Source: a virus
Strand: one strand, 5' to 3'
Length of the DNA: 31,337 bases
Virus record (IMG/VR): IMGVR_UViG_3300044940_000083
Location: 1-31,337 of that record
The position numbers and the translations under genes were made by a program. Shown piece after piece: positions 30,076 to 31,337 of this stretch. Numbering within the stretch: the first letter of the stretch is position 1; each line of letters begins with the position of its first letter. The notes under the pieces are model-generated. The model did not search any database. It was not told the origin of the DNA and saw only the letters and a program-made list of their open reading frames with translations.

Positions 30076-30083
30076 GAGGGTCT

Positions 30084-30386
30084 CTATTTAGCCGCCTCGA
30101 TCACCACCGAGGCATCGAGGTCGCCGTTGCATGTCGAGTAAATTACATCCCTGTCCTGCCCATTCAGTCGCCGAGCGGTCTCGGCAACCTGACCGGGGGT
30201 TAGGTCCGCATCTCGGAACGCCGCTGCCGCGGCGGGGTCCCAGACCCCAATGCTGCACCATTCATCGGCGCTGCTCGGGGTGAACCCATGGTCCACCCAT
30301 TCCTCTGCGACCGTGACCGGGTCCAAACCCGCGAACCGTTCTCCGTGGGCGGCCAACATTTTTGCCATAGCGTAGATATCACTCAT
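30084..30386 (-). CDS. Hypothetical protein, 100 aa, first gene of the leftward operon
   Basis: The start at 30386 has AAGGAG with 7-nt spacing. The protein begins MSDIYAMAKMLAAHGERFAG and has a repeated helical pattern: VAEEWVDHGFTPSSADEWCS, then IGVWDPAAAAAFRDADLTPG, QVAETARRL. This looks like tandem short helical hairpins. It is the first gene after the operator-promoter at 30423-30462, so it would be made early. The function is unknown. Confidence 0.72.
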   Translation of the reverse strand: MSDIYAMAKMLAAHGERFAGLDPVTVAEEWVDHGFTPSSADEWCSIGVWDPAAAAAFRDADLTPGQVAETARRLNGQDRDVIYSTCNGDLDASVVIEAAK

Positions 30387-30422
30387 CTTCGTTCTCCTTT
30401 TCCACGGGGCCAATTCCCCGTG

Positions 30423-30462
30423 TGTCTGATATCATGATATCAGACATCGGGACGGAATGCAA
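30423..30462 (-). promoter_or_regulatory. Leftward promoter overlapped by a 24-bp perfect palindrome
   Basis: On the minus strand the -35 element is TTGCAT (30462-30457) and, after 17 nt, the extended -10 is TGATATCAT (hexamer 30439-30434). The -10 lies inside a perfect palindrome at 30423-30446 with half-site TGTCTGATATCA. An AT-rich stretch (30466-30505) upstream could act as an UP element. A dimeric repressor bound to the palindrome would block this promoter, which serves the operon starting at 30386. Confidence 0.75.
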
Positions 30463-30529
30463 GAGGAAAATTTATTTTTTTTGCAAATTTTTTTTGCAAT
30501 TTTTCCCCCGTAGTAAGCCGGTCAATGGC

Positions 30530-30766
30530 TTACATCGAATCTCGCATCCTCCGCGGCGGGATCAGGTCGTATATCGTCACGCCGTACACCTCGGCGAGCG
30601 TGTACAGAGTGTCGAGCGATGGGAGCCGCTGCCCCCGCTCGAATCGGCACATCGTGACATACGATAGTCCGCCGGCCATCTGACCGGCGGCAGCCTGCGA
30701 TAGTCGGGCACGTGCCCTTGCTGCCCGCAGACGCGCAGCGATCTCAGCATGTGTATTTGTATCCAT
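30530..30766 (-). CDS. XRE/Cro-CI-type transcriptional regulator
   Basis: This is a 78-residue protein with a helix-turn-helix (RLRAARARARLSQAAAGQMA, then LSYVTMCRFERGQRLPSLDT) and a tail of LAEVYGVTIYDLIPPRR. It lies between the leftward promoter with its 24-bp palindrome and the divergent rightward promoter, the classic place for a switch repressor. The ATG at 30766 has no ribosome binding site, and a TATGCT -10-like element ends 8 nt before it. The mRNA may therefore be leaderless, as for lambda cI from PRM. Confidence 0.85.
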   Translation of the reverse strand: MDTNTHAEIAARLRAARARARLSQAAAGQMAGGLSYVTMCRFERGQRLPSLDTLYTLAEVYGVTIYDLIPPRRMRDSM

Positions 30767-30831
30767 AGGGGTAGCATATCAAGCTCTGAGCCTGGTGGGG
30801 AAAAATTTTTTGGAAAAAATCAGATTTTTTG

Positions 30832-30859
30832 TTGACTTTTTAGCCCGCTGGGATAATAT
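30832..30859 (+). promoter_or_regulatory. Strong rightward sigma-70-type promoter
   Basis: TTGACT (30832-30837) and TAATAT (30854-30859) are separated by 16 nt, within a generally AT-rich region. The start point would be near 30866. The 64-residue gene at 30943 follows with a good ribosome binding site. If the genome is circular, this promoter also feeds the 87-449 gene and the CRISPR array. Confidence 0.75.
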
Positions 30860-30885
30860 ATGGGTGTGAGGGGCGAATAACAGGT

Positions 30886-30905
30886 AGGTGATCAAGGTGA
30901 TCACC
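30886..30905 (+). promoter_or_regulatory. Tandem 9-bp direct repeat / operator with GATC sites
   Basis: AGGTGATCA occurs twice in tandem (30886-30894 and 30895-30903), and the second overlaps the palindrome GGTGATCACC (30896-30905). The element lies about 20-40 nt into the rightward transcript, so a bound protein would block elongation or initiation. Both repeats contain GATC, a typical target for Dam-class methylases. Confidence 0.5.
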
Positions 30906-30942
30906 GACAACCCCCCAGACGAAAACCAAATAGGAGAAAAAC

Positions 30943-31137
30943 ATGAAAACCAAACTGAACTGGGAAGCCAAGCGGCACAACGGGCAAGCATCGTACGGCG
31001 AATGGATCGATCGAAACGATGTACCTCCAAGCCATCGGGAGTGGATCGATTCGGCAATTCTCGATGGGGAGCTCAAGGACGGAGACGTTATCCGGGTTGA
31101 GGGCGGTACCATGTACCGCATCAAATTCAAAAAATGA
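30943..31137 (+). CDS. Small early protein, 64 aa
   Basis: This charged, soluble protein begins MKTKLNWEAKRHNGQASYGE and ends MYRIKFKK. The middle contains EWIDSAILDGELKDGDVIRV, suggesting a small beta-rich fold. The ribosome binding site AGGAG (30932-30936) is 6 nt from the ATG. It is the first gene of the rightward transcript and therefore probably early. No family was recognised. Small early proteins often act as antirepressors, anti-host factors or transcript regulators, but nothing here shows which. Confidence 0.78.
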   Translation: MKTKLNWEAKRHNGQASYGEWIDRNDVPPSHREWIDSAILDGELKDGDVIRVEGGTMYRIKFKK

Positions 31138-31146
31138 TGGTTTGAA

Positions 31147-31337
31147 AATGCCCGTTTAGGGCATTCGACATCCCGGCCTCGCCGGGATGTTACCCAGTGG
31201 TCCGCGTGGATTACTGAGACCTGTTTCCCCCGCCATCGCCGTGCGGGCGGGGGATGAGATGTGCAGAGTGGCCCGCCCCCCTGGGCGGGTTAATGCCCCA
31301 GCGCCGCGACGTGCGGGCGCTGGCCGTCACAAGGCGG
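31147..31337 (+). other. Cluster of GC-rich hairpins after the rightward early gene
   Basis: Five inverted repeats follow the stop of the 64-residue gene: AATGCCC/GGGCATT (31147-31165), ACATCCCGGC/GCCGGGATGT (31168-31190), CCCCCGCC/GGCGGGGG (31227-31253), CCCGCCC/GGGCGGG (31272-31289) and CCAGCGCC/GGCGCTGG (31298-31323). None is followed by a uridine run, so they are not standard terminators. The last unit (31290-31337) is related to positions 1-57. The stretch could be a structured noncoding RNA or intercistronic leader. Confidence 0.6.
31290..31337 (+). repeat. Repeat unit shared between the two ends of the window
   Basis: TTAATGCCCCAGCGCCG at 31290-31306 is identical to 1-17. Both copies continue with a loop, GGCGCT, then CCG-TCACAA, in the same order. 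Copy 31290 is preceded by GGCGGG and the window ends in GGCGG. Joining end to start therefore gives two tandem units of about 48-57 bp with matching upstream context. Similar but not identical sequence argues against a simple terminal redundancy. Confidence 0.7.

Noticed and set aside
31168-31190. Intrinsic transcription terminator
   Set aside because: The 10-bp stem is perfect, but no uridine run follows on either strand.
31290-31337. attL/attR-type prophage boundaries from the shared 17-mer at the window ends
   Set aside because: No integrase is present, the repeat is part of a longer hairpin unit that continues past the 17-mer, and both copies lie inside the rightward transcription unit.

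Overview
The window is a compact phage genome of about 31 kb, or nearly all of one. It has a full head and tail module (small and large terminase, portal, maturation protease, decoration-like protein, major capsid protein, connectors, tail tube, a frameshifted tail-assembly chaperone pair, tape measure, tail fibre). It also has a replication and recombination module, a regulatory region, a tRNA and a CRISPR array. The chaperone and tape-measure arrangement indicates a long non-contractile tail (siphovirus type). The likely host is a planctomycete: the protein at 28575-29162 fuses an excisionase-type helix-turn-helix to a receiver domain, an architecture I associate with that phylum. That assignment is inference from memory. 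I see no integrase, no partition genes and no classical endolysin.

Layout: nearly everything from 30766 down to 816 is on the minus strand. From right to left this gives: an XRE regulator (30530-30766); a promoter overlapped by a perfect 24-bp palindrome (30423-30462); small regulatory genes with two near-identical XRE paralogues (29287-30386); the HTH-receiver protein; a Sak4-like ATPase, a DUF669-like protein and a protein with Cas7/RAMP-like features (26638-28578); a GC-rich pentamer-repeat tract (26217-26637); RusA; a DEAH helicase carrying an intein inside motif VI; a PrimPol primase-helicase; a repeat-rich putative replication origin (20549-20886); a DNA adenine methylase; a sigma factor; packaging and head genes; tail genes; a translationally coupled cassette with a membrane-anchored papain-like protease, a 53-residue membrane protein and a secreted protein (1714-3676); tRNA-Ile(UAU); and a thermonuclease-like gene.

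Two small plus-strand genes lie at the two ends (30943-31137 and 87-449). A strong sigma-70-type promoter (30832-30859) drives the first. The window ends are consistent with a circular or circularly permuted molecule: the last 48 bases and the first ~57 bases are two copies of the same hairpin-containing unit and would abut as a tandem repeat. If so, the rightward transcript runs from 30860 through a hairpin-rich leader and the 87-449 gene into a five-repeat CRISPR array at 482-808. No cas genes accompany the array, so it would depend on host effectors.

The points most worth following up are the phage-borne CRISPR mini-array behind an early promoter, the helicase intein, the Cas7-like replication-module protein with decayed copies of its C-terminal loop downstream, the 28-bp inverted repeat at the putative origin, and the -1 frameshift signal in the tail-chaperone gene.
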